Positions 16,309-24,497 of a stretch of DNA of 47,652 nucleotides are shown piece after piece. The notes beneath the pieces were generated by a model that was not told the DNA's origin, ran no database searches, and worked only from the letters and a program-made list of their open reading frames with translations. The position numbers and the translations under genes were made by a program. Numbering within the stretch: the stretch's first letter is position 1; each line of letters starts with the position of its first letter. This stretch comes from an uncultured Oscillospiraceae bacterium (GTDB lineage: Bacteria; Bacillota; Clostridia; Oscillospirales; Acutalibacteraceae). The stretch covers positions 1-47,652 of the forward strand of contig URGH01000015.1 in NCBI GenBank assembly GCA_900547305.1. The letters run 5' to 3'.

Positions 16309-16338
16309 GTTTATCGGCGGTATATATCGGCAATAATT
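16309..16338 (+). promoter_or_regulatory. SigF-type promoter of sigG
   Basis: GTTTA (16309-16313) and GGCAATAATT (16329-16338) are separated by exactly 15 bp, matching at every specified position the B. subtilis forespore SigF consensus as I know it (GYWTA, 15 bp, GGNRANANTW). It lies about 27 bases upstream of the sigG start. In B. subtilis sigG is transcribed by SigF, so motif and target agree. Confidence 0.72.
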
Positions 16339-16364
16339 TTAGTGAGTATTACGGAGGTGCCGAT

Positions 16365-17132
16365 ATGTATAAAAATAAGGTCATAATTTGCGGAGTGGAT
16401 ACCTCAAAGCTGCCGCTTTTAAAGGAATCGGAAAAAACGGCGTTGCTTAAAAAATGCGCCGAGGGCGATAAGGCGGCGCGCGAGGAGCTTATAAACGGTA
16501 ATCTGCGGCTTGTTTTAAGCGTTATTCAGCGGTTTACGGGCAGGGGCGAAAATCTTGACGATTTGTTTCAGGTGGGGTGCATAGGTCTTATAAAATCGAT
16601 AGATAATTTCGACGTTACCCAAAACGTGCGCTTTTCCACCTACGCCGTGCCTATGATAATAGGCGAAATACGCCGCTATTTGCGGGATAACAATTCAATA
16701 AGAGTAAGCCGCTCCATAAAGGACACGGCGTATAAGGCTATGCAGGTAAAGGAGCGGCTCTCCGCCGAAAAGCAGACCGAGCCTACCGTTCAGGAAATAG
16801 CGGCGGAGTTAGGGCTGCCGCAGGAAGAGGTGGTAATAGCGCTTGAAAGCATTGTAAGCCCTATTTCGCTTTACGACCCCGTTTATTCCGACGGCGGCGA
16901 CACAATCTACGTGCTCGACCAGGTGGGCGACAATAACGACGACTCAAACTGGCTTGACGAAATAGCCCTGAAAGAGGCAATTAAAAACCTTAACGAGCGG
17001 GAAAAGCATATTTTGTTTTTGCGGTTTATGCAGGGCAAGACTCAAATGGAGGTTTCCGAGGAAATAGGCATTTCGCAGGCGCAGGTATCGCGGCTTGAAA
17101 AGAGCGCGCTTAAAAGAATTACCGAAAAATAA
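16365..17132 (+). CDS. sigG: RNA polymerase sporulation sigma factor SigG
   Basis: A 255-residue sigma-70-family factor that directs late forespore transcription. The N-terminus (KVIICGVDTSKLP) is specific to SigG. Region 2 reads NLRLVLSVIQRFTGRGENLD and DLFQVGCIGLIKSIDNFD with RFSTYAVPMIIGEIRRYLRD; region 3 holds PTVQEIAAELGL; region 4 ends in an HTH (MEVSEEIGISQAQVSRLEKSALKRI). ATG 16365 has a strong GGAGGTG SD. The neighbouring genes are not spoIIGA-sigE as in B. subtilis; rpe is divergent upstream and a repeat-rich gap follows. It is strong evidence that the organism forms endospores. Confidence 0.96.
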   Translation: MYKNKVIICGVDTSKLPLLKESEKTALLKKCAEGDKAAREELINGNLRLVLSVIQRFTGRGENLDDLFQVGCIGLIKSIDNFDVTQNVRFSTYAVPMIIGEIRRYLRDNNSIRVSRSIKDTAYKAMQVKERLSAEKQTEPTVQEIAAELGLPQEEVVIALESIVSPISLYDPVYSDGGDTIYVLDQVGDNNDDSNWLDEIALKEAIKNLNEREKHILFLRFMQGKTQMEVSEEIGISQAQVSRLEKSALKRITEK

Positions 17133-17141
17133 AGCTAAAAA

Positions 17142-17603
17142 AGGCTCCCTTCTTTTGCGTAAGCAAATAGAGGGGAGCCTGACTGACCTGCGCCCCTTGC
17201 CCTAAATGGGAGAGGGCCGCGCGTAAGCGTGGCGAGGGGATTTCTTTGGCACACCGCTCAATAACGCCGTTCTTCCCTTGTCATATTCTTATGCAATACT
17301 TTTGCGGTTGATTTTGTGCTATGCTTTGTTTTTTATATCCCTCCGTCTTTGCCTGCGGCAAATCCACCCACTGACGGTGGCGGTCTCCTCTGTCACTTCG
17401 TGACATCTCCTCACACTGTGAGGAGTCACCCTTTAGGCAAGGGAGGCGTTTTTCAACTTAAATCGGTAATAACACCGCTAAACGGCAAATTTTTTATAAT
17501 TATATGCTTGTGTTAAATCAGCACCCATTCAGCGCCCCTTGCCCTAAAGGGGAGAGGGCCGCGCGTAAGCGTGGCGAGGGGATTTCTTTAGCACACCGCT
17601 CAA
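17142..17603. repeat. Cluster of palindromic intergenic repeats between sigG and the LRR-dockerin gene
   Basis: This 479-base gap contains no convincing gene. It holds (i) a hairpin AGGCTCCC...GGGAGCCT at 17142-17180 just after sigG, which may end its transcript; (ii) a 71-nt sequence at 17191-17261 repeated in the same orientation at 17533-17603 with two differences, beginning CGCCCCTTGCCCTAAA and ending GCACACCGCTCAA; and (iii) between them, at about 17335-17455, a different unit read best on the minus strand, starting CCTCCCTTGCCTAAAGG and containing nested small hairpins (TGTCACTTCGTGACA, CTCCTCACACTGTGAGGAG, CCACTGACGGTGG). I recall units of this type as dispersed in gut Firmicutes. Confidence 0.8.
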
Positions 17604-17611
17604 TTTAAAGG

Positions 17612-19858
17612 CTATTTTTTTGCCAAACGCTTTTTCAATATAATTAAATCAAGTATATTTAGCTTGCCGTCGCCGTTGGGGTCGCACTCGGCGGTTTTGT
17701 TCGAGAGCAAAATGCGCTTAAGATATGTAAGGTCGGTTGCGGAAACCGCGCAATCAAGGTCAATATCAAACGGCACATCACTTTCGGCAATGCCGCAATC
17801 TATACATTCCCCGTCAAAGAAAAGGTGTCCGTTTTTTACAACGTCTAAAACAAAGTAGGTTTCGCCGCAGGTAAGGCATTTGTAATAATCGCCGCCGTCC
17901 TTTGTGCAGGTTGCGTTTTGGTGCTTTACCAATTCGCCTTGCTTGTGTCCCTTTGCTTTGGTGATGCGCGTTTCGGTTTCGTCACATTTGCCGCAGCGGC
18001 GTATTTCCACCCCGTCGTTCGTGCAGGTCAGCTTTTTTGTCACTGTCCAATCACCGAAGCTGTGCCCCGTGGCGGATACATAGTTTATATTGTATATCAG
18101 CTTGCAGTTCAGGCACTTTACGGTATCGTACCCGTCGGTCGTGCAGGTGGGCGCCGTTGTTTTAATAAGGCTCGGGTCGTGATGCGCGGGAATAACCAAA
18201 TCGGTTATTTCGTTTTTATCTTTATCAAAATATTTGTGACAAACAGAGCATTCGTAATGCTCCCTTACGCCGCTCTCGGTGCAGGTCTCGGGTATTCTCA
18301 AAATCCATTCGCCGAAACTATGCCCCGCCGCAGGTATAATCGTATCGGTTATTCCCTTTTTATCATTATCAAAGTATTTGTGGCAAACGGAGCATTCGTA
18401 GTGTCCCTTTACCCCGTCCTCGGTGCAGGTTGCGGGTATTTCCGAAACCCACTCGCCGAGCTCGTGCCCCGTGGCGGCAACATAATTGACCGTGTATCTG
18501 TAGCCGCAGCTTGAACATTTCACAATATCGTAGCCGTCGGTCGTGCAGGTAAGAGGTATTTTTTTAAGCAGCACCGGGGTGTGGTGCGCCGGTATTGCCA
18601 AATCGGTTATTTCGTTTTTATCTTTATCAAAATACTTATGGCAAACGGAGCATTCGTAGTGTTCCTTTACGCCGTCTTTTGTGCAGGTTTCGGGCACTTC
18701 CGCTATCCATTCGCCCAAGCTGTGGCCGTTGTTAATATCACAATCCGTGGGATTATAAATTATTTCAGCGCCTGACGGAAAAACATCTTCAGGCAGATTA
18801 ATTTTATTCCATTCTTCTTTACTGCCGCGGTAATATATTTTTTTAAGTGAAGTGCAACCGGAAAATGCCCAGCTGGCTATGGTTGTAACACTATCAGGTA
18901 TGGTTATACTCGTAAGACCTGTGCAATTGTAAAATGCTTGTTCACCTATACTTGTAACGCTATCAGGTATTGTTATGTTTGTAAGGCTTTTACAACCACA
19001 AAACGTACCAGAGTCTATATTTGTAACGCCATTTGGTATAGTTACATTTGTAAGACCTGTGCAATCGAAAAATGCCTGGGAACCTATACTTGTAACACTG
19101 TTGGGTATTGTTACGCTTTTAAGTCTTATGCAGCCTGCAAAAGCACCTGAACCTATACTTGTAACGCTTTTTGGTATTGTTATGCTTGTAAGATTTGTGC
19201 AATAGGAAAATGTGCTATCACCTATTCCTATAATACCATATGGGATATTACTGTTTTTGCAGCCTAAAATAAGCTTATTGGTATCCTTTTCTATTATGCA
19301 GTTTCCGCTTGAATAATATTTTTCATTTTTAGTGTCTACCGTAAGACTATTAAGATTTATGCAACCGCCCAATACAAAACACTCAACGGTTGCAACATTC
19401 TTGCCGATTATTATGCTTGTAAGACCTGTGCAATTCCAAAATGCTCCCTGACCAATACTTATAACACCGTCAGGAATAGTTATATTTTTAAGACCTATAC
19501 ATTCATCAAAAGCATACCAACCTATACTCGTAATATTATTCGGTATGGCAATGCTTGTAAGATTAGTAAAACCGTGAAATGCAAACCAGCCAATACTTGT
19601 AACATTATTGCCAATAGAAACATTTTTTATATTACTGTTATATTGATTCCAAGGTGATGGGCGATAAACGCTATAACCATAATCATAATTATACATACCC
19701 CCCGTGCCGCTTATTGTAAGCGTTGCGGTCACGGTATTATAGCTCCAAGTAAGATTATCTCCGCATTGACCGCTTGTTTCCTCTGCGGCGAATACGGCGG
19801 TAGGAATTATTGACAGAATTAGCGCCGTGCAAATTAAGAACGATAAAAGCTTTTTCAT
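17612..19858 (-). CDS. Secreted BspA-like leucine-rich-repeat protein with CxxC modules and C-terminal dockerin
   Basis: A 748-residue exported protein. A signal peptide (1-24, cleavage after VFA) precedes a short beta region and about ten BspA-type LRRs (roughly 85-350) with the pattern LTSITIPDSVTSIGxxAFxxC. Residues ~380-690 contain repeated modules of GHxxGEW, TCTxxG and CxxC (CSVCHKYF three times, CSSC, CGKC, CLTC, CIDC). The end (about 697-748) is a dockerin: two calcium-loop segments, DIDLDCAVSATDLTYLKRIL and DPNGDGKLNILDLIILKKRL. The dockerin should bind a cohesin, possibly that of the 41129-42169 protein, which shares the CxxC module. A GGGGG SD precedes ATG 19858. Role: surface adhesion or assembly, inferred. 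Confidence 0.88.
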   Translation of the reverse strand: MKKLLSFLICTALILSIIPTAVFAAEETSGQCGDNLTWSYNTVTATLTISGTGGMYNYDYGYSVYRPSPWNQYNSNIKNVSIGNNVTSIGWFAFHGFTNLTSIAIPNNITSIGWYAFDECIGLKNITIPDGVISIGQGAFWNCTGLTSIIIGKNVATVECFVLGGCINLNSLTVDTKNEKYYSSGNCIIEKDTNKLILGCKNSNIPYGIIGIGDSTFSYCTNLTSITIPKSVTSIGSGAFAGCIRLKSVTIPNSVTSIGSQAFFDCTGLTNVTIPNGVTNIDSGTFCGCKSLTNITIPDSVTSIGEQAFYNCTGLTSITIPDSVTTIASWAFSGCTSLKKIYYRGSKEEWNKINLPEDVFPSGAEIIYNPTDCDINNGHSLGEWIAEVPETCTKDGVKEHYECSVCHKYFDKDKNEITDLAIPAHHTPVLLKKIPLTCTTDGYDIVKCSSCGYRYTVNYVAATGHELGEWVSEIPATCTEDGVKGHYECSVCHKYFDNDKKGITDTIIPAAGHSFGEWILRIPETCTESGVREHYECSVCHKYFDKDKNEITDLVIPAHHDPSLIKTTAPTCTTDGYDTVKCLNCKLIYNINYVSATGHSFGDWTVTKKLTCTNDGVEIRRCGKCDETETRITKAKGHKQGELVKHQNATCTKDGGDYYKCLTCGETYFVLDVVKNGHLFFDGECIDCGIAESDVPFDIDLDCAVSATDLTYLKRILLSNKTAECDPNGDGKLNILDLIILKKRLAKK

Positions 19859-19919
19859 TTTAAAATTTCCCCCACTTATATTAAAAGATATACCTTTTAA
19901 ATTCCCGTTTTATATGCTG

Positions 19920-19948
19920 ATTTTATCATACAAATGCCCTGATTTCAA
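19920..19948 (-). promoter_or_regulatory. SigA-type promoter of the LRR-dockerin gene
   Basis: On the minus strand TTGAAA (19948-19943), a 17-bp spacer and TAAAAT (19925-19920) with an extended TG upstream of the -10. It lies ~60 bases before the gene start. The rest of the 19859-20054 gap is AT-rich and shows no other clear element. Confidence 0.6.
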
Positions 19949-20054
19949 GGGCTGTTTTCCCATAATTATCCTTTTTGTATAAAAATACAAAATATTTTTT
20001 TCAATGCTTTTCGTCTTATGTTTTGAGAAAATTGCATTTTTATGCAAAAAATGC

Positions 20055-20083
20055 TTGCAATATGTATTTTTAAGTGGTATAAT
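20055..20083 (+). promoter_or_regulatory. SigA-type promoter of the glycine riboswitch transcript
   Basis: TTGCAA (20055-20060), a 17-bp spacer and TATAAT (20078-20083). Transcription would begin about 20090, some 20 bases before the first aptamer. Confidence 0.7.
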
Positions 20084-20111
20084 ACTTGAAAATTAAATAA
20101 GCTATGTGAAG

Positions 20112-20283
20112 TATGCAGGAAATTACGGATTTTCGGTCCGTTTCCGAAGGAGTAACACTCTCAGGTGTCGCAATGGTGTGATAAAACTGTATACGGATAG
20201 CGCTCCGGAGAAGTCTGCTTAACAGATGCCGAAGGTGCAAGGCGCTTAAAAAAGCGCCAATCTCTCAGGCAAAAGGACGGAAG
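20112..20283 (+). ncRNA. Tandem glycine riboswitch (gcvT-type, two aptamers)
   Basis: Aptamer 1 (about 20112-20195) is closed by TATGCAG and CTGTATA and holds CCGAAGGAGTAAC followed by CTCAGG. Aptamer 2 (about 20200-20283) has CTCCGGAGAAG, the conserved GCCGAAGGTGCAAGGCG and ATCTCTCAGGCAAAAGGACGGA, the best-known glycine-aptamer block. The short linker between them is typical of cooperative tandem glycine riboswitches. The second aptamer matches the family more closely than the first. It leads the mRNA of a Na+/alanine-glycine symporter, so free glycine presumably controls glycine or alanine transport. Confidence 0.9.
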
Positions 20284-20327
20284 TTTATGTTTTACGCGGT
20301 GAAAGCCGTGTTTTATTGCGTTTTTAC

Positions 20328-20368
20328 GGAGTTGAACTGTTTTCGGTTCGGCTCCTTTTATTTTTTTC
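20328..20368 (+). terminator. Riboswitch expression-platform terminator
   Basis: GGAGTTGAAC (20328-20337) pairs with GTTCGGCTCC (20346-20355) over 10 bp, followed by TTTTATTTTTTT. It stands between the second aptamer and the symporter SD, so glycine binding most likely decides between termination and read-through. A G-rich CGCGGTGAAAGCC stretch just upstream may take part in an antiterminator; the direction of control cannot be settled by eye. Confidence 0.8.
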
Positions 20369-20387
20369 AAAAGGGGAGAATTTCAGA

Positions 20388-21920
20388 ATGTGGGAGTCAT
20401 TTATTGAAGCTGTCACGAAAGTTAACGATTGGGTGAACGGCGTAGTGTGGGGCTGGCCTATGATTATTATGATTTTAGGCACGGGCATATTGCTGACCGT
20501 AAGAACGCGGGTTTTGCAGGTGCGCAAATTTGGCGAGTCTATGAGCACCACCATTGTGCCCGCCGTAAAGGATATGGGCAAAAAGAAAAATAAAAAGGAT
20601 AAAAACGCGGTTTCTCAGTTTGAGGCGTTTTCCGCCGCCATTTCGGGCACTGTGGGCACGGGTAACATTATCGGCGTCACCTCGGCTATATTGACCGGCG
20701 GCCCCGGCGCGGTGCTGTGGATGTGGATTTCGGCGTTTTTCGGTATGGTTACAAATTACTCCGAAAATGTTTTGGGTCTTTACTACCGCAAAAAGGAAAA
20801 GGACGGCAGTTTCAGCGGCGGCGCGTTTTATTACATAGCCTACGGCATTAAGCAGCGCTGGCTCGGTATGCTGGCGGCAATATTCTGCCTTTTGGCGGCG
20901 GTAGGTATGAGCGGCGTGCAGACTAATAAGATAACCGGCTCGTTTGTTTCGGTGCTTAATAACGATTCTACGGCTGTCAAGCTGATAATAGGCGGAATAG
21001 TGGCGTTTTTCGCGGCTGTGGTTATAATCGGCGGAATAAAGCGCATAGGCAGAATTGCCTCTATGCTCGTTCCGTTTATGTCGCTTTTGTTTATTGCAAT
21101 GGCGTTTATTATAATCGGTAAAAACTATACCGCAATTCCCGAGACCTTCCGCCTTATATTCACAAGCGCGTTTTCTTCAAAGGCGGTTGCGGGGGGCGTA
21201 GGCGGCTTCGCCTTTTCGCAGATAATTAAAAAGGGTCTCGCCCGCGGCGTTTTCTCTAATGAGGCGGGGCTCGGCTCTTCGGTAATAGCCCACTCGGCGT
21301 CTGAAACCCGCGAGCCGGTAAAGCAGGGGCTTTGGGGCATTTTTGAGGTTTTCTTTGATACCTTTATTATATGCACCTTAACGGCGCTTGTAATTCTCAC
21401 AACCAACATCGGCACGGGCGCGTATGAAAACGGCTCTTTCTTCGGCGCTGTAAACGCCGCGGGAAAATTTGTGGGCGCGTCCGATTCGGCAACGGCGCTT
21501 AGTGCGTTTTCTTCAAACCTCGGTATGTTCGGAACGGTGGCATTTTTAATAATTCTTCCGCTCTTTGCATTTACCACCGTGCTTGCCTGGTCGTATTACG
21601 GCGAAAAGGCGGTTGATTTCTGCTTCCGCCACAAACCCGAAAACAAAAGAAAAATACCCGTGCTTATTTTCAAGATAATATTTATTCTGCTTATAGTTTT
21701 CTCGTCCCTTATCGGCTCTGACCTTATCTGGGCGCTGGACGATACCTTTAACGGGCTTATGGCGCTGCCGAACCTTATAGCTCTTGTGTTCCTTTCGGGT
21801 CAGGTGGCGCGCATTACCAAAAACTACTTTGACCGCAAAAAAGGTAAAGACGTTGAGCCCATGCTATCTGCTTACCCCGAGCAAAACGAAGAGTTTAAGG
21901 AGTACATAAAGGGCGAATAA
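20388..21920 (+). CDS. Sodium:alanine/glycine symporter (AGCS family)
   Basis: A 510-residue inner-membrane transporter with roughly ten to eleven hydrophobic helices. AGCS signatures are TVRTRVLQVRKF early on, AISGTVGTGNIIGV and GGPGAVLWMWI, the central GFAFSQIIKKGLARGVFSNEAGLGSS and WSYYGEKA toward the end. These carriers co-transport alanine or glycine with Na+. The start is ATG 20388 with AAGGGGAG upstream; the frame extends further 5' but that part lies in the riboswitch terminator. The tandem glycine riboswitch in its leader makes glycine a likely substrate. It appears monocistronic. Confidence 0.93.
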   Translation: MWESFIEAVTKVNDWVNGVVWGWPMIIMILGTGILLTVRTRVLQVRKFGESMSTTIVPAVKDMGKKKNKKDKNAVSQFEAFSAAISGTVGTGNIIGVTSAILTGGPGAVLWMWISAFFGMVTNYSENVLGLYYRKKEKDGSFSGGAFYYIAYGIKQRWLGMLAAIFCLLAAVGMSGVQTNKITGSFVSVLNNDSTAVKLIIGGIVAFFAAVVIIGGIKRIGRIASMLVPFMSLLFIAMAFIIIGKNYTAIPETFRLIFTSAFSSKAVAGGVGGFAFSQIIKKGLARGVFSNEAGLGSSVIAHSASETREPVKQGLWGIFEVFFDTFIICTLTALVILTTNIGTGAYENGSFFGAVNAAGKFVGASDSATALSAFSSNLGMFGTVAFLIILPLFAFTTVLAWSYYGEKAVDFCFRHKPENKRKIPVLIFKIIFILLIVFSSLIGSDLIWALDDTFNGLMALPNLIALVFLSGQVARITKNYFDRKKGKDVEPMLSAYPEQNEEFKEYIKGE

Positions 21921-21937
21921 AACGCCGCATTAAACTG

Positions 21938-21965
21938 TTGACAAGTCCTCCCGATATGGTATAAT
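21938..21965 (+). promoter_or_regulatory. SigA-type promoter of the guaB operon
   Basis: TTGACA (21938-21943), 16-bp spacer, TATAAT (21960-21965). A 10-bp inverted repeat, TCCTCCCGAT (21946-21955) and ATCGGGAGGA (21993-22002), places one arm between the two boxes and the other over the guaB SD; an inner TATAATA/TATTATA pair continues the dyad. Confidence 0.78.
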
Positions 21966-22011
21966 ATATTAAATATACTTATTATACTGTAAATCGGGAG
22001 GATGTAGCATT

Positions 22012-23520
22012 ATGGCTTATTATTTCAACGAGGTTTCGCATACCTTTAACGAGTATCTTTTGGTTCCGGGGTATTCGTCTGCCGAGTGTATTCCGGCAAA
22101 CGTCAGCCTTAAAACACCCCTTGTAAAGTTTAAAAAGGGTGAAGAACCCGCAATCTCAATGAATATTCCGCTTACCTCCGCTATAATGCAGTCGGTCTCG
22201 GGCGACAGGCTCGCCGTGGCGCTCGCGCGCGAGGGCGGAGTTTCGTTTATTTACGGCTCGCAGTCAATTGAGGACGAGGCGGCTATGGTAGAGCGCGCAA
22301 AGTCCTATAAGGCGGGCTTTGTTGTAAGCGAATCCAACGTAACGCCCGACAGCACCTTAAAGGATATTTTAGAGCTTAAAGCCAAGAACGGACATTCCAC
22401 CGTAGCCGTAACGTCGGACGGGCTGCCGAACGGCAAGCTGCTCGGCATAGTTACAAGCCGCGATTACAGAGTAAGCCGTATGTCCGAAGATACCTGCGTT
22501 AAGGACTTTATGACCCCGCTTTCCTCCCTTATAGTGGGCGAAGAGGACACAACGCTTAAAAAAGCCAACGATATTATATGGGATCACAAGCTGAATTCCC
22601 TGCCGATAGTTGATAAAAACGGCAATCTTAAATATTTCGTTTTCCGCAAGGATTACGACGCGCACAAGGAAAACCCCAACGAGCTGCTTGACAGCCACAA
22701 GCGCTATGTGGTGGGCGCGGGAATAAACACCCGCGACTATGAGCAAAGGGTGCCCGCGCTTATAAACGCGGGGGCGGACGTGCTCTGCATAGATTCATCC
22801 GAAGGCTTCAGCGAGTGGCAGGCGCGCACGCTTAAATTCATACGCGAAAAATACGGCGATACCGTTAAGGTAGGCGCCGGAAACGTGGTTGACCGAGAGG
22901 GCTTTTTATTCTTAGCCGAGGCGGGCGCCGACTTTATAAAGGTAGGCATAGGCGGCGGCTCTATTTGCATTACCCGCGAAACAAAGGGCATAGGCAGGGG
23001 TCAGGCGACCGCGCTTATTGACGTTTGCAAAGCAAGGGATGAATATTTTGAAAAAACGGGAGTTTATGTTCCCGTCTGCTCCGACGGCGGCATTGTGCAC
23101 GACCACCACATGACACTGGCGCTTGCTATGGGCGCGGACTTTATGATGCTCGGCAGATATTTTGCCCGTTTTGACGAAAGCCCGACAAACCGCGTTACCA
23201 TAAACGGTAATTATTATAAGGAATACTGGGGCGAGGGCTCAAACCGTGCGAGAAACTGGCAGCGCTATGACCTGGGCGGCGATAAAAAGCTCTCGTTTGA
23301 AGAGGGTGTTGACTCCTATGTGCCTTATGCGGGCAGCCTGAAAGACAATGTAAATCTTTCGCTTTCAAAGGTTCGCTCCACCATGTGCAACTGCGGCGCG
23401 CTTACAATACCCGAGCTGCAAAAGAAAGCAAAGCTCACCCTTGTTTCGGCTACCAGTATTGTTGAGGGCGGCGCGCACGACGTTATTCAGAAAGACACCT
23501 CCTCGGGTCTTGTAAAATAA
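22012..23520 (+). CDS. guaB: IMP dehydrogenase
   Basis: A 502-residue IMPDH, which oxidises IMP to XMP with NAD+, the committed step to GMP. A TIM barrel (1-105 and 225-500) is interrupted by two CBS domains (about 110-220). The catalytic loop GIGGGSICITRE contains Cys319; the IMP-binding DGGIV and MLGRYFAR follow, and the flap carries EGVDSYVPYAG. It differs in detail from the usual ~488-residue form (YEVSHTFNEYLLVPG-type N-terminus), which I associate with a Clostridia/Bacteroides subgroup. GGGAGG SD, ATG 22012. Its stop overlaps the glycosyltransferase start (TAATG), so at least three genes are co-transcribed. Confidence 0.95.
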   Translation: MAYYFNEVSHTFNEYLLVPGYSSAECIPANVSLKTPLVKFKKGEEPAISMNIPLTSAIMQSVSGDRLAVALAREGGVSFIYGSQSIEDEAAMVERAKSYKAGFVVSESNVTPDSTLKDILELKAKNGHSTVAVTSDGLPNGKLLGIVTSRDYRVSRMSEDTCVKDFMTPLSSLIVGEEDTTLKKANDIIWDHKLNSLPIVDKNGNLKYFVFRKDYDAHKENPNELLDSHKRYVVGAGINTRDYEQRVPALINAGADVLCIDSSEGFSEWQARTLKFIREKYGDTVKVGAGNVVDREGFLFLAEAGADFIKVGIGGGSICITRETKGIGRGQATALIDVCKARDEYFEKTGVYVPVCSDGGIVHDHHMTLALAMGADFMMLGRYFARFDESPTNRVTINGNYYKEYWGEGSNRARNWQRYDLGGDKKLSFEEGVDSYVPYAGSLKDNVNLSLSKVRSTMCNCGALTIPELQKKAKLTLVSATSIVEGGAHDVIQKDTSSGLVK

Positions 23521-24497
23521 TGAAACCCGTATTATACATTGTAATTCCCTGCTATAATGAGGAAACGGTGCTGCCCGTTACAAGCGGTATGTTTTCGGAA
23601 AAGCTCAAAAGCCTTATTTCGGCGGATATTATATCGGACGACAGCCGCATTATGTTCGTAAACGACGGCAGCCGCGACGGCACCTGGGATATAATAACCA
23701 AACTGTCGGAAGAAGAAAAGTATTTCACGGGAATATCTTTAAGCCGCAACCGCGGGCACCAAAACGCGCTGCTTGCGGGGCTGCTTGAAGCCGAGCCGCT
23801 TTGCGATATTACAATCAGCATTGACTGCGACGGGCAGGACGACATAAACGCGATAGACAGCATGGTGCGCGAATATCTTGACGGCGCTGAAATAGTGTAC
23901 GGCGTGCGCTCCCGCCGCGAGACAGATACGTTTTTCAAGCGCACCTCGGCGCAGTGCTTTTACAGACTTATGAACCGTATGGGCGCTAACGTGGTGTACA
24001 ATCACGCCGATTACAGGCTTTTATCCTCAAGAGTTATAAAGGAGCTTGCGAATTTTAAGGAAGTAAATATTTTCCTTCGCGGCATGATTCCGCTTGTAGG
24101 CTTTAAAAGCACCTGCGTTTATTACGAAAGGCGCGAGCGCTTAGCGGGCGAGAGCCATTATCCGCTTAAAAAAATGCTCTCCCTCGCGCTGGACGGAATT
24201 ACAAGCCTTTCCACCAAGCCCATAAGAATTATAACAGTATTCGGGTTTATAATCGCACTTTTGAGCTTTGCGGGCATAATATGGTCGGTAATAACCTTTG
24301 CCCTCGGCAAAACCGTGGCGGGGTGGGCTTCGCTTGTAACCATTATTTTCTTTTTCAGCGGAATTCAGCTTTTAAGCCTCGGCGTAATAGGCGAATATAT
24401 AGGAAAAATATATCTTGAAACAAAGGCAAGGCCGCGCTTTATTATTGAAAAACGCACGGGCAGCGCCGACAGGACGGAAAATAATGATAGACATTAA
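23520..24497 (+). CDS. Family 2 glycosyltransferase, polyprenyl-phosphate hexose synthase type
   Basis: A 325-residue GT2 enzyme. The GT-A domain begins VIPCYNEE and has VNDGSRDGT and the metal-binding DCDGQDD. The acceptor region RLAGESHYPLKKM is followed by two C-terminal transmembrane helices (about 229-250 and 265-290), as in DPM1/GtrB-like enzymes that load glucose or other hexoses onto undecaprenyl phosphate at the cytoplasmic face. It overlaps guaB by one base and the next gene by 14, an unusual partner for purine synthesis. Donor and final glycan are unknown. Confidence 0.88.
   Translation: MKPVLYIVIPCYNEETVLPVTSGMFSEKLKSLISADIISDDSRIMFVNDGSRDGTWDIITKLSEEEKYFTGISLSRNRGHQNALLAGLLEAEPLCDITISIDCDGQDDINAIDSMVREYLDGAEIVYGVRSRRETDTFFKRTSAQCFYRLMNRMGANVVYNHADYRLLSSRVIKELANFKEVNIFLRGMIPLVGFKSTCVYYERRERLAGESHYPLKKMLSLALDGITSLSTKPIRIITVFGFIIALLSFAGIIWSVITFALGKTVAGWASLVTIIFFFSGIQLLSLGVIGEYIGKIYLETKARPRFIIEKRTGSADRTENNDRH

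Noticed and set aside
16202..16333. 44-residue N-terminal extension of rpe
   Set aside because: It lies in the sigG promoter region, lacks similarity to the family, and the TTG at 16201 has a good SD.
18000..19600. Regular repeats that might suggest a CRISPR array
   Set aside because: They are in-frame coding repeats of the LRR and CxxC modules with varying unit lengths and no spacer structure.
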